Positions 9,296-17,322 of a DNA stretch of 64,000 nt are shown piece after piece. A model generated the notes under the pieces. It worked only from the letters and a program-made list of their open reading frames with translations. It ran no database searches and had not been told where the DNA came from. The translations under genes and the position numbers were made by a program. The stretch lies in contig CAZXVH010000014.1 in the NCBI GenBank assembly GCA_964643965.1, forward strand, positions 6,571 to 70,570. The letters are read 5' to 3'. Origin of the DNA: GCA-2746795 sp964643965. Lineage in GTDB: Bacteria > Chloroflexota > Anaerolineae > Promineifilales > Promineifilaceae. Within the stretch, counting starts at the first letter, position 1. Each line of letters begins with the position of its first letter.

Positions 9296-9425
9296 CAAAA
9301 ACCCTCAACGGCCAACTGCAACGCGGATTGGTAAAGGGTGTGTTTCAATTCAGTTAAAGGACAGAGTGCGCTCACCCAGGTGCGCACAGGTGGTGGCCCG
9401 AGGGCGTGTGGCACAGGCGTACCAT

Positions 9426-9460
9426 AAAAAAAACCTCGGAAACAATACCGAGGTTTTATT
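9426..9460 (-). terminator. Bidirectional rho-independent terminator after the acyl-CoA ligase
   Basis: Nine-bp perfect stem AAACCTCGG (9431-9439) / CCGAGGTTT (9448-9456), loop of 8 nt. On the minus strand it is followed by eight T residues, ending the acyl-CoA ligase transcript. On the plus strand it is followed by a TTTATTTT tract, so it can work both ways. Confidence 0.85.
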
Positions 9461-9486
9461 TTACCCAGATCGCGCCTGTTACAAAA

Positions 9487-11190
9487 TCATGACGCTGCTA
9501 TTCTCGCTTTTTCTTCTTTCACCAGGTCGCGCTTCAACACCTTGCCCACCGTTGTTTTGGGCAGTTCATCCCGGAAAATGATAACACGCGGATATTTATA
9601 CTTGGCCAACTGCGTCTTGGCCCATTCTTGTATTTCCGCTTCGGTTGTGGCGTCGCCCGGTTTCTTCACAATCCAGGCCACCACCGTTTCCCCGCGCTTG
9701 GGGTCTGGCACCCCGGCCACGGCCGCTTCTACCACCGCCGGATGCAGCATCAAGACTTCTTCGACTTCCCGCGGGTAGATGTTGTAGCCACCAGCGATGA
9801 TCATATCTTTTTTGCGATCTTCAATGTAAAAGTAGCCATCTTCATCCATGCGGGCAATGTCGCCGCTGAAAAGCCAGCCATCACGCAGGGCATTGGCGGT
9901 TTCCGTGGGCATATTCCAATAGCCTTTCATGACGGTAGGCCCTTTAATGATCAGTTCGCCAATTTCGCCCACAGGCATTTCTTCCTCACCCGACACAGCA
10001 TCGACGATGCGGCACTCTACATTGGGCAAAGGCAGCCCAATGGAGCCTTCCCGGCTTTCCCCTTTGATGGGATTGCAATGCGTGGCCACGAAGGTTTCTG
10101 TCATGCCAAACCCTTCTACCAGGCTGCCGCCAGTTAGCTTGTCAAAGCGACGTTTTGTCTCCATGAGCAAGGGGGCGGAGCCGGAGATGCAGGCGCGAAT
10201 GGAGGTGATATCATATTTGCCAGCCGCTACGTCTGGATTATTGTTGATGGCGATATACATGGCCGGTACGCCGGGGAAGAGGGATGGTTTGTGTTTGTCG
10301 ATGGTACTCAACAAATCTTTCTGGTCGCGAGGGTCGGGCACAATATAAAGCGTACCAGCGATGGCCGCGGACAGAATCAAGGTAGTGATCATACCGTAGG
10401 AATGGAAGAAAGGGATGGCGCCCACAAATCCCTCTTTGGCTTCTTCCCATTCCAGCCACTCTTCCAACATTCCAATATTGGCGGAGATGTTGCCATGTGT
10501 GCCCACGGCCCCTTTAGCCAAACCGGTCGTGCCGCCAGTATATTGCAGCATGGCGGTATCGGCGTTGGTGATGGGCACGTTAGCCGGGGCAGCGCGTTTG
10601 CCCATTTCCAGGAAATCTTTAAAGGCCATGTCGCTGCCCTGCGGTTTTACATTATCGCCGCTTTTTTTCTCTTTAAGCAAGGTGAAGAGCAGGCTTAAAA
10701 CCGGCGGGAAATAATCCTTGATATTGGTGACGATGATCCGTTTTACCTGGGTGTGTCCTTTTTTCTGCACGTTTTTGACCAGCGGATAGTAACGACTCAT
10801 GACAAAGACCGTCTCCGCGCCGCAATCTACCAGTTGATGTTCCAGTTCACGTTCGGTGTAGAGTGGGTTGGTGGCGACGACGATACCACCAGCCCGCATG
10901 ATACCAAAGAAACTGATGGCAAATTGGGGGCTGTTGGCCATGTAGATAACGGCGCGATCTCCCTTCTTAAAGCCGCTGGCGATGAGGGCGGCCGCAACGG
11001 CATCGACTTGGGTTTTATATTCGCGATAGGTTAAGGTTTTGCCTTTAAAAAACAGAGCGGTGTGTTCTGGATGTTTTTTGGCGGAGGCATCTAGCATATC
11101 GAGGACAGTCTGGTCTGGAAGAGTGATTTCTTTGGCAACGCCTGCCTCATATTTACTGAGCCACGGTTTGTCTGCATATGTAACGCCCAT
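9487..11190 (-). CDS. fadD: Long-chain fatty acid--CoA ligase (AMP-forming)
   Basis: 567 residues. The enzyme activates fatty acids to acyl-CoA via an acyl-adenylate, feeding beta-oxidation or lipid synthesis. The P-loop-like AMP motif is YTGGTTGLAKGA; the adenine/hinge region is FSGDIARMDEDGYFYIEDR-K; the catalytic-lysine motif is ELPKTTVGKVLKR. The start at 11190 (MGVTYADK) has AAAGGAG at good distance; the frame stays open 47 codons upstream but without family similarity. Stands alone, with its own terminator at 9426-9460. Chain-length preference cannot be read from sequence. Confidence 0.92.
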   Translation of the reverse strand: MGVTYADKPWLSKYEAGVAKEITLPDQTVLDMLDASAKKHPEHTALFFKGKTLTYREYKTQVDAVAAALIASGFKKGDRAVIYMANSPQFAISFFGIMRAGGIVVATNPLYTERELEHQLVDCGAETVFVMSRYYPLVKNVQKKGHTQVKRIIVTNIKDYFPPVLSLLFTLLKEKKSGDNVKPQGSDMAFKDFLEMGKRAAPANVPITNADTAMLQYTGGTTGLAKGAVGTHGNISANIGMLEEWLEWEEAKEGFVGAIPFFHSYGMITTLILSAAIAGTLYIVPDPRDQKDLLSTIDKHKPSLFPGVPAMYIAINNNPDVAAGKYDITSIRACISGSAPLLMETKRRFDKLTGGSLVEGFGMTETFVATHCNPIKGESREGSIGLPLPNVECRIVDAVSGEEEMPVGEIGELIIKGPTVMKGYWNMPTETANALRDGWLFSGDIARMDEDGYFYIEDRKKDMIIAGGYNIYPREVEEVLMLHPAVVEAAVAGVPDPKRGETVVAWIVKKPGDATTEAEIQEWAKTQLAKYKYPRVIIFRDELPKTTVGKVLKRDLVKEEKARIAAS

Positions 11191-11419
11191 AATTTTTTCT
11201 CCTTTGTGTGATTTAAACTGATTACTGGTCAATGCGCCGGATGAAAATAAGGGGGTTGGCTCCGGCTCCATACAAAAGGCGTATTTGTAAACGTGGGATG
11301 TGAGTGTTACGCCTTTCGCATAATATAACACCTTTTGGCTGAAAATGGAACCGTTTGTTCGTAAACGGCCGTTTCCCCCGGTATACTTAAATGATTGCCG
11401 TCAAAATAAGGAGCAGGTC

Positions 11420-12262
11420 ATGTCACAAGAAATTATCGTTGCCTTCCAGGGCGAACCTGGCGCCTATTCTGAGCAAGCGGTGCGACAGCATTTCGGCGCA
11501 GAGACGCACACCCTGCCCTGCCGCAGCTTTATGGAAATATTTGAAGCGCTGCACACCGGCGCGGCCAGCCAGGGTATGCTGCCGGTAGAAAACTCGCTGG
11601 CCGGCACAGTGGCGCCCGCTTACGATTTACTGGTAGATCATGACCTGTCGGTGCAGGCGGAAGCGGTGGTACGGGTGGAACATTGCCTGCTGGCTCCCAC
11701 GGGAACCCGGCTCCAGGAAATCAAGCGAGCCAAATCGCACCCGCAAGCTTTATCACAATGTGAGCGCACCTTGCAACGACTCGGCATTGATCCGGTCATT
11801 CATTATGATACGGCCGGCGCAGCCCGCGATTTAGCCGCCAACCCGGAACCAGGCACGGCCGCCATCGCCAGCGAATTGGCCGCCCAGACGTATAACCTGG
11901 AAATTTTGGTGCGTAATCTGGAAGACCTGGATTTCAATTTCACCCGCTTTTTTGTGCTGGGTAAAGAGACGCCGCCCCGCCAGGACCCCAGCAAAACCTC
12001 GATTATTTTCACCACGCGGCATGTACCCGGCTCCTTATACGAAGTGATGGGCGAACTGGCGCACTATAACCTGAACTTGACCAAAATCGAGTCCCGGCCG
12101 CGACGAAACCGGCCGTGGCATTACCTGTTCTATGTCGATTTTGAAGGGCATGAAGATGATCCGCAGGTGCAGCAAGCGATGCTGGGCATTCTCAAGAAAG
12201 CCTCTTTCCTGAAGGTGCTTGGCTCTTACCCGGCCGCCGACCAGGGATTTTGGATGGAGTAG
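11420..12262 (+). CDS. pheA: Prephenate dehydratase
   Basis: 280 residues, the monofunctional form. It converts prephenate to phenylpyruvate in phenylalanine synthesis. An N-terminal PDT domain (AFQGEPGAYSEQA; PVENSLAGTV; FNFTRFFVLG with the catalytic TRF) is followed by a C-terminal ACT domain (about 200-278) with the ESRP motif (KIESRPRRNRPW) that binds the feedback inhibitor Phe. AAGGAG precedes the ATG. A TATACT at 11382-11387 is a plausible -10. No chorismate mutase domain and no neighbouring aromatic genes. Confidence 0.94.
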   Translation: MSQEIIVAFQGEPGAYSEQAVRQHFGAETHTLPCRSFMEIFEALHTGAASQGMLPVENSLAGTVAPAYDLLVDHDLSVQAEAVVRVEHCLLAPTGTRLQEIKRAKSHPQALSQCERTLQRLGIDPVIHYDTAGAARDLAANPEPGTAAIASELAAQTYNLEILVRNLEDLDFNFTRFFVLGKETPPRQDPSKTSIIFTTRHVPGSLYEVMGELAHYNLNLTKIESRPRRNRPWHYLFYVDFEGHEDDPQVQQAMLGILKKASFLKVLGSYPAADQGFWME

Positions 12263-12270
12263 TGGGGGGA

Positions 12271-12293
12271 CAGTGAACAGTGGACAGTGAACG
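12271..12293. repeat. Heptamer array, three CAGTGAA-type units
   Basis: Three 7-bp units, same family as at 8946, just downstream of the prephenate dehydratase stop. Confidence 0.8.
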
Positions 12294-12302
12294 GTTCTCT
12301 GC

Positions 12303-12400
12303 TCCAGCGCAGGCTTCCATTGGCTGTTGTGGTTGGATTCCTGCCTGAGCCACTACTTGATTGCTCATCCCAGACATAGTTGGTGGGAAACGGCCGTTTC
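12303..12400. repeat. Left copy of ~95-bp diverged direct repeat bracketing a TA pair
   Basis: This block ends in CCCAGACATAGTTGGTGG followed by AAACGGCCGTTTCC. A second copy with the same order (CCAGCGC..., GGCTG(T/C)TGT..., the shared CCCAGACATAGTTGGTGG and the palindrome) lies at 13218-13318. The two copies bracket exactly the UPF0175/DUF3368 pair. The last ~35 bp are nearly identical; the rest is diverged. Confidence 0.65.
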
Positions 12401-12439
12401 CATCGAAAATCCCTTTGCGGATTAGGCAGGGTATTATGC

Positions 12440-12445
12440 TATACT
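12440..12445 (+). promoter_or_regulatory. -10 box placing transcription start at the UPF0175 ATG
   Basis: TATACT ends 6 nt before the ATG at 12452, so transcription should begin on or next to the start codon and the mRNA would be leaderless. The possible -35 (TTGCGG, 12415-12420) has a long 19-bp spacer. Confidence 0.5.
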
Positions 12446-12451
12446 TTTAGC

Positions 12452-12724
12452 ATGAACGCTTTAACGATTGAATATCCAGAAGAATTGCTATGGGCATTGC
12501 AACAAGAAGCAGATGAGTTTGCCCTCGAAGCACGATTACTCCTGGCCATAAAGCTGTACGAAACTGGTAAACTCAGTACTGGTTTAGCTGCACAATTTGC
12601 TGGTATGCCGCGTAGCGCATTTTTTTATGAATTAAGCCGCCACGGCTTATCTCCCTTTGGCGAAACCCCAGACGAATTAGAGGACGATCTTAAATATGCC
12701 CGTCGGGCCAGTCATACTGAATAA
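12452..12724 (+). CDS. UPF0175 family protein (probable antitoxin)
   Basis: 90 residues. Begins MNALTIEYPEELL and contains the small helix-turn-helix-like core typical of UPF0175 (ALEARLLLAIKLYETGKLS, AAQFAGMPRSAFFYELSRHG). UPF0175 proteins are commonly encoded just before DUF3368 PIN-like proteins and are presumed antitoxins that also bind their own promoter. The next gene starts 29 nt before this one stops, which supports a TA operon. No SD; see the -10 box. Confidence 0.85.
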   Translation: MNALTIEYPEELLWALQQEADEFALEARLLLAIKLYETGKLSTGLAAQFAGMPRSAFFYELSRHGLSPFGETPDELEDDLKYARRASHTE

Positions 12725-13181
12725 TACACCTCTGGTTGCTTTGTGGCTTCTAGATCAATTCCCCTTATTGCAGACCTTATTTGGTCAGGTGATTATTCCC
12801 ACTGCCGTTCATGCTGAATTTCTTGCCATTGAACAGGCTGCTCGCCAACAAGCATTAGCCGCATCGCCATGGATTAAAACAACTGAAATATTCGATCCTC
12901 GCCTGGCGCAGGTATATTTGGGTTTGGATCGCGGCGAGTCAGAAGTTTTGGCATTGGCTTTGGAACGATCCGCCCGGCTTGTTATTATGGATGAGCGCCA
13001 AGGGCGGCGTTATGCACAGCGATTAGCTTTACCCCTGACAGGTACATTGGGTGTTTTATTATTAGCAAAGGAAAAACAGTTGATAACGGCCGTTTCTCCT
13101 CTCATTGAACAACTGCAAGCCAGCAATCTCTTTTTTGACCTCGAATTGATTCATCATGTTCTGCAATTAGCTGGGGAATGA
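12696..13181 (+). CDS. DUF3368 PIN-like protein (probable toxin)
   Basis: 161 residues. DUF3368 proteins are PIN-fold nucleases predicted to cleave RNA. The visible acidic residues fit: NNTPL at the N-terminus replaces the usual D-T/S-x-x-L, E35 lies in VHAEFL, GESE near residue 89 and DERQGRR near 108. The first acidic residue of the PIN site appears to be Asn (N9), as is common in this family. Overlaps the UPF0175 gene by 29 nt. Bracketed by direct repeats. Confidence 0.82.
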   Translation: MPVGPVILNNTPLVALWLLDQFPLLQTLFGQVIIPTAVHAEFLAIEQAARQQALAASPWIKTTEIFDPRLAQVYLGLDRGESEVLALALERSARLVIMDERQGRRYAQRLALPLTGTLGVLLLAKEKQLITAVSPLIEQLQASNLFFDLELIHHVLQLAGE

Positions 13182-13217
13182 TACACCGACCGCCATGCTC
13201 TGGCATATTCCCTCTGC

Positions 13218-13318
13218 CCCAGCGCGATCTGCCCATGGCTGCTGTGATGGGTCTCCAGACCTAACCACACCCCGTTTGCCAATCCCAGACATAGTTGGTG
13301 GAAAACGGCCGTTTCCTC
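13218..13318. repeat. Right copy of ~95-bp direct repeat bracketing the TA pair
   Basis: Partner of the block at 12303-12400; see that entry. Same orientation, ending with the AACGGCCGTT palindrome. Confidence 0.65.
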
Positions 13319-13384
13319 TCCTAAATTTCCATCCATCCCCACTACTTTAACGCAGCCTGTCACACACTCCAAGCAAATAAGTTC

Positions 13385-13413
13385 TTGACCAACTCCAACC
13401 GCCTATGGTAAAC
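13385..13413 (+). promoter_or_regulatory. Sigma-70-type promoter of the short unit
   Basis: TTGACC (13385-13390), 17-bp spacer, TAAACT (13408-13413) with an upstream TGG resembling an extended -10. It faces the tiny ORF and the terminator at 13666-13698. Confidence 0.55.
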
Positions 13414-13457
13414 TGCCCCGGTCTGAAAAACAAATCAAAACCTTTGGAGGTACTTAC

Positions 13458-13532
13458 ATGATGCAAAAAGGAAATTTAGCCCAAGTGCAAAAAGCATATA
13501 CACATTGTGTGAGTACACCTGCTTTCCGGTAA
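13458..13532 (+). CDS. Tiny ORF / possible leader peptide or truncated gene
   Basis: 24 codons beginning ATG ATG with a strong TTTGGAGG 6-7 nt upstream, behind a good promoter. The encoded peptide (MMQKGNLAQVQKAYTHC...) matches nothing I recognise. It stops just before an 11-unit heptamer array. It may be a leader peptide, a small protein, or the head of a gene broken by the array; the promoter-SD-ORF-terminator arrangement is what argues that it is expressed. Confidence 0.35.
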   Translation: MMQKGNLAQVQKAYTHCVSTPAFR

Positions 13533-13544
13533 CCCGTAATCCAC

Positions 13545-13621
13545 CACTGTTCACTGTAAACTGTTCACTGTAAACTGAACACTGAACACCGAACACCGAA
13601 CACCGATTACTGAAAACTGAA
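13545..13621. repeat. Heptamer array, 11 units (CACTGTT/AACTGAA type)
   Basis: Eleven 7-bp units in register, drifting from CACTGTT through CACCGAA to AACTGAA. Lies inside the putative transcription unit 13385-13698. Confidence 0.85.
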
Positions 13622-13665
13622 TTCCAGGTGCGCCATCCTGGAAGTTTACCCATCTGCCAGACCTG

Positions 13666-13698
13666 GCCACGGCTCACACATTGACCCGTGGCTTTTTT
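13666..13698 (+). terminator. Rho-independent terminator
   Basis: Perfect 7-bp stem GCCACGG (13666-13672) / CCGTGGC (13686-13692) with a 13-nt loop, followed by six T. Ends the short unit starting at 13385. Confidence 0.75.
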
Positions 13699-13740
13699 GA
13701 TCCCCGATCACACTACAATTGAAGCCGCCTTTGCCGGAAC

Positions 13741-13817
13741 ACTTCGACAAGCTCAGTGTACACTCGACAAGCTCAGGGTACACTCGACAAGCTCAGGGTA
13801 CACTCGACAAGCTCAAT
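13741..13817. repeat. Tandem 20-bp repeat (CTCGACAAGCTCAGGGTACA)
   Basis: Four tandem copies of a 20-bp unit with few mismatches. The core TCGACA(A/G)GCTCAG also appears inside the ABC gene at 15893-15926, so this is a dispersed repeat family. Confidence 0.85.
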
Positions 13818-13868
13818 GCAAGCGTTCTGCCGTCATTATGGCTGGTTCTCGTCACGGGTTCTCCTTTA

Positions 13869-13903
13869 GATTACCGATTAACGATTTTAGATTGACGATT
13901 TTG
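13869..13903. repeat. Heptamer array, five GATTnnn units
   Basis: Five 7-bp units sharing GATT, just upstream of the RIO kinase start; the same family recurs at 62927-62954. Confidence 0.75.
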
Positions 13904-13925
13904 TCACCAAGAGGAACTGAACACG

Positions 13926-14891
13926 ATGAATACCGATCTATATGATCTTTATGCAGAGTATGATGAGTTTGACAACGGCCGTTCCGCCCACCGGCGGCGC
14001 GCCCGCAGCAAACCCAAACAAAAAATAAGCAATCCTATCGAGAAAATAGAGCAAGAGCTGCTGAGCATGGATGACAGCAGCGACGCCTGGATTCCCACCT
14101 ACGCTCAAAACCTGGATCCCCTGCACCACGAACGGCGCTGGGTGATTAACGCTGTGGCACATTTCTATCAGGAAAACATCATAACCGATGTCACTCGCCG
14201 CGTAAAAGGGGGTAAAGAAGCCAACGTCTACGCCTGTGTGGCGCACCCTGCCAGTGGGGTTGATTGGATTGCCGCCAAGCTGTACCGAGAACGGATGTTG
14301 CGCAGTCTCAAGAACGACGCCGTCTACAAAGTGGGACGCACCATTCGTGACCGGGAAGGGAAACAAGTGCGCAATTCACGCGAACGTCGCGCCATTATCA
14401 ACAAATCTGGCTACGGGCAAAAGGTTGACTTCTTGATGTGGGTTGGCACGGAATTCCGCACCCAAACCCTACTTTACGAGGCGGGCGCCGATGTGCCGAA
14501 ACCGGTGGCGCAACATGGGCACAGCATCCTGATGGAGTTTATCGGCGACGAGTATGGCGCTGCGCCCGCCCTCAACGAGATTTCCCTGCCGCGTGACGAG
14601 GCCGAACCCCTGTTCCAACGGGTGATGGAAAATATAAGAATCATGCTAGACCACCACCTGATTCACGGCGACTTGTCGGCCTACAACATCCTCTACTGGC
14701 AGGGTGACATCTGGCTCATCGACTTTCCGCAAGCCGTCGCCGCGCAAAGCAATCCCCATGCTTTTGAGATTTTAGAGCGCGACATTACCCGCGTCTGTAA
14801 ATACTTTGCCCGTTTTGGGGTGGCGACGGATCCGGTACAGATTGCGCTGGATTTGTGGCGGCCGTACGTACGCTGGCAGGGAATTGAATAA
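13926..14891 (+). CDS. RIO1-family serine kinase/ATPase
   Basis: 321 residues. After a basic N-terminal tail, the core has the RIO signatures: flexible-loop/P-loop-like RVKGGKEANVYAC, the catalytic loop LIHGDLSAYNILYW, and the metal-binding LIDFPQAV (D replacing DFG). RIO proteins in eukaryotes and archaea act in small-subunit ribosome maturation as ATPases/kinases; bacterial copies are less studied. Transcribed ahead of, and in the same direction as, the ABC exporter operon, 27 bp before its start. The N-terminal tail carries an in-frame AACGGCCGTT (read as NGR). Confidence 0.9.
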   Translation: MNTDLYDLYAEYDEFDNGRSAHRRRARSKPKQKISNPIEKIEQELLSMDDSSDAWIPTYAQNLDPLHHERRWVINAVAHFYQENIITDVTRRVKGGKEANVYACVAHPASGVDWIAAKLYRERMLRSLKNDAVYKVGRTIRDREGKQVRNSRERRAIINKSGYGQKVDFLMWVGTEFRTQTLLYEAGADVPKPVAQHGHSILMEFIGDEYGAAPALNEISLPRDEAEPLFQRVMENIRIMLDHHLIHGDLSAYNILYWQGDIWLIDFPQAVAAQSNPHAFEILERDITRVCKYFARFGVATDPVQIALDLWRPYVRWQGIE

Positions 14892-14894
14892 GAA

Positions 14895-14922
14895 ATGATG
14901 AATGATGAGTGATGATTGATGA
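14895..14922. repeat. Heptamer array containing the exporter start codon
   Basis: Four 7-bp nTGATGA units between the RIO kinase and the first ABC gene. The ATG at 14919 is part of the last unit, and no clear SD is present, so the array has replaced or created the initiation region. Confidence 0.7.
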
Positions 14923-16742
14923 AAAAGAGAGGTGTAACATTCTTGACGACCTATCTACGGCCGTTCTCCAAACGTGTCATCTTGCTTACCATCCTGCTCT
15001 TGATTGGCATTGGCTTGCAACTGTTTGCGCCGCAAGTGATCCGGCGGTTTTTGGATGCGGCGCAGGGGGGCGCGGAGACGCGGCTGTTGGTATCGCTGGG
15101 GTTGATCTATCTGCTGGTAGTGATGGTGCAGAAAGGGCTGAATTTGTACAACACCTACCTCAGCGCCGATTTAGGCTGGGCAGCCACCAATCGCTTACGC
15201 AGCGATTTGGCGGCGCACACCATGCGCCTCGATATGGGTTTCCACAAGCTGCACACGCCCGGCGAGATCATCGAGCGCATCGACGGGGATGTGGGCAATC
15301 TGGCGGAATATTTTTCGCAGTTGATCGTCCATGTCTTTAGCAATGCGGTGCTGCTGGTGGGCGTACTGTTTCTGCTGTTCCGGGAGGATTGGCGCTTTGG
15401 TTTGATTGGATTGGGCTATGCCACGGTAACGGCCGTTTTCCTGCGCCTGATCCAACAACCCAATGTGGCATTCTGGGCGGCCATCAGCCGGGCTTATGCC
15501 GACCTGTTTGGCTATCTCGAAGAGCGCTTCGGCGGCACGGAAGATATTCGCGCCAACGGGGGCAGCGCGTATGTGATGCAGCAGCTTTACCCCAAAATGG
15601 CGCTCATTGCGCGGAAGCGAGTGCAAGTGGATTTATTCGGCGGCTTTACCTTTTCCACGAGCTACATGTTTTATGTATTCACGTTGGTGATCACGTTGGC
15701 GTTGGCGGGACAGCTTTATTTGCAGGGCGAACTCACCATCGGCACTGTCTTTTTGCTGACTTTTTATGTGGGATTGATGGAAGGGCCGATTAAGTATATT
15801 CGCCGCCAAATGGGCAATTTGCAGCGTGCTGTTGCCAGCATTTACCGCATCGATGAGTTTTTCCAGCTTGAACCGGACGTGAAGGATGCTTCGACAGGCT
15901 CAGTGACCGAACGTGTCGAAGTGACCGCTTTGCTTGCCGAAGCGCCATCCATCCAGTTTGAGGAGGTGTGCTTTGCTTATAAAGACCAGTTGACAGTGAA
16001 CAGTGAACAGTTAGCAGTGAACAATGTCTCCAATCTCGTTTTGGATGATGTGAGTTTTGAGCTGGCAGCGGGCAAAGTGCTGGGCGTGTTGGGGCGCACG
16101 GGCAGCGGCAAGACGACGCTGACGCGGCTCATCTTTCGTTTGTATGATGTGGATGCGGGGCGCATTTTGCTGGATGGCCTGGATGTGCGCCATTTTAGCT
16201 TGCGCGATTTGCGGCAGCAGGTGGGCATGGTGACGCAGGACGTGCAGTTGTTTGAAGCCACCGTGCGTGACAACCTGACGCTGTTCCGCAGTTACGATCC
16301 CACGCGACCACCAATTAGCGATGCGGCCATCGTGGCTGCGATTGATACCTTGGGCTTGAGCGACTGGTTCTATGCCCTGCCAGATGGGTTGGATACCAGG
16401 CTCAAGACGGGCGGACAAGGCTTGTCAGCGGGGGAGGCGCAGTTGTTGGCGTTCACGCGCCTGTTCTTGCGTGACCCACAGTTGGTCATCCTGGATGAAG
16501 CGTCGTCGCGCCTGGATCCGGCGACGGAACAGTTGCTCGAACGCGCCATCGACCGGCTGTTGCAAAACCGCACCGGCATCATCATCGCCCATCGCTTGCA
16601 AACGGTGCAACGGGCTGATGACATTTTGATATTGGAAGACGGCCGTTCTGTAGAAAACGGCTCTCGCACTGCGTTAGCAAATGATCCCAATTCCCGCTTT
16701 GCCCGCCTGTTGCAGACTGGATTGCAAGAGGTTTTGGTGTGA
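14919..16742 (+). CDS. ABC exporter half-transporter, subunit 1 (catalytic site canonical)
   Basis: About 607 residues: six TM helices (roughly 15-305) then an ATPase domain (345-600). Walker A GRTGSGKTTL, signature LSAGE, Walker B LVILDEASS with the catalytic Glu intact, and H-loop IIAHRL. The linker between the two halves contains two foreign repeats in frame: a hairpin element (15893-15926, arms CTTCGACA/TGTCGAAG, read TGSVTERVEV) and six CAGTGAA-type heptamers (15987-16028, read QLTVNSEQLAVNN). Operon: this gene, GNAT (1 nt gap), ABC subunit 2 (1-nt overlap), hydrolase (4-nt overlap). Start at 14919 by family length; TTG 14942 with a better SD is the alternative. Confidence 0.88.
   Translation: MKKRGVTFLTTYLRPFSKRVILLTILLLIGIGLQLFAPQVIRRFLDAAQGGAETRLLVSLGLIYLLVVMVQKGLNLYNTYLSADLGWAATNRLRSDLAAHTMRLDMGFHKLHTPGEIIERIDGDVGNLAEYFSQLIVHVFSNAVLLVGVLFLLFREDWRFGLIGLGYATVTAVFLRLIQQPNVAFWAAISRAYADLFGYLEERFGGTEDIRANGGSAYVMQQLYPKMALIARKRVQVDLFGGFTFSTSYMFYVFTLVITLALAGQLYLQGELTIGTVFLLTFYVGLMEGPIKYIRRQMGNLQRAVASIYRIDEFFQLEPDVKDASTGSVTERVEVTALLAEAPSIQFEEVCFAYKDQLTVNSEQLAVNNVSNLVLDDVSFELAAGKVLGVLGRTGSGKTTLTRLIFRLYDVDAGRILLDGLDVRHFSLRDLRQQVGMVTQDVQLFEATVRDNLTLFRSYDPTRPPISDAAIVAAIDTLGLSDWFYALPDGLDTRLKTGGQGLSAGEAQLLAFTRLFLRDPQLVILDEASSRLDPATEQLLERAIDRLLQNRTGIIIAHRLQTVQRADDILILEDGRSVENGSRTALANDPNSRFARLLQTGLQEVLV
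15893..15926. repeat. Hairpin repeat inserted in frame in ABC subunit 1
   Basis: Arms CTTCGACA and TGTCGAAG flank GGCTCAGTGACCGAACG. Related to the TCGACAAGCTCAG tandem repeat at 13741. It lies in the coding sequence without breaking frame. Confidence 0.75.
15987..16028. repeat. Six in-frame heptamers in ABC subunit 1
   Basis: Six 7-bp units (CAGTGAA type) = 42 nt = 14 codons, so the frame is kept. Same family as the intergenic arrays at 8946, 12271, 29235, 35803 and 55482. Confidence 0.85.
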
Positions 16743-16743
16743 G

Positions 16744-17322
16744 ATGAGAAATAATAACATGTTTGACTTCACCACCTTTCCTGAACTGATTACAGAGCGT
16801 CTTGTTTTACGCAAACTTCGCCTTGCAGATGCGGCAGATTTACTTGTCTTTCGCGGTGACTATGAGGTGCAAAAATACAATGGCCCCGTGTTGAAAACTA
16901 TAGAAGAAGCCCAAAACGATATCAGGGCAGCCCATACCGAGTACGATAAACAGGAAGGGATAAGCTGGGCCGTGACTTTTAAGGATGCCGATAAAGTTTT
17001 GGGGTCTTTCGCTTTTCATCATTGGAGCCATAAACATCGCCGGGCCGAGGTTGGTTATGATTTGGCACGCGCCTATTGGGGACAAGGCATTGCCTCTGAA
17101 ACGTTACGCGCCATGATACCTTTTGGCTTCGAGCAGATGAACCTCAATCGCATTTATGCCAGTACGATAGCCGACAATCATGAATCTGTGCGCCTGCTAG
17201 AAAAGATTGGGTTTCTACGAGAAGGCACAAAACGGAAATCTTCCTGGGAAGATAATGGCACATTTCATGATAGTGCTATGTATGGCTTGTTAAGAGATGA
17301 ATACACGCAGGGATTACGATAA
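16744..17322 (+). CDS. GNAT N-acetyltransferase (RimJ/RimL type)
   Basis: 192 residues. Typical RimJ-type start (ITERLVLRKLRLADAADL), central beta strands, and the acetyl-CoA pyrophosphate-binding motif around YWGQGIASETLRAM, followed by NLNRIYASTIADNHESVRLLEKIGF. Could acetylate a protein N-terminus, an antibiotic or a small molecule. It starts 1 nt after the stop of ABC subunit 1, and its stop TAA shares an A with the ATG of subunit 2, so it is translated with the exporter. The context suggests modification of the exported compound or self-protection. A start at 16759 (MFDFTTF) is possible. Confidence 0.88.
   Translation: MRNNNMFDFTTFPELITERLVLRKLRLADAADLLVFRGDYEVQKYNGPVLKTIEEAQNDIRAAHTEYDKQEGISWAVTFKDADKVLGSFAFHHWSHKHRRAEVGYDLARAYWGQGIASETLRAMIPFGFEQMNLNRIYASTIADNHESVRLLEKIGFLREGTKRKSSWEDNGTFHDSAMYGLLRDEYTQGLR

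Larger units (their letters stand above)
13182..13925. other. 744-bp repeat-rich non-coding stretch
   Basis: Contains, in order: the right copy of the TA-bracketing repeat (to 13318), a good promoter (13385-13413), a tiny ORF with SD (13458-13532), an 11-unit heptamer array (13545-13621), a terminator (13666-13698), a 20-bp tandem repeat (13741-13817) and a five-unit GATT-heptamer array (13869-13903). No conventional gene. Confidence 0.75.

Noticed and set aside
11191..11419. Riboswitch or attenuator ahead of prephenate dehydratase
   Set aside because: No Phe/Tyr-rich leader peptide, T-box or stable terminator/antiterminator pair seen in the 229-bp gap.
13688..13945. 85-codon plus-strand frame
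   Set aside because: It only translates the 20-bp tandem repeat and GATT heptamers and overlaps the RIO kinase start.
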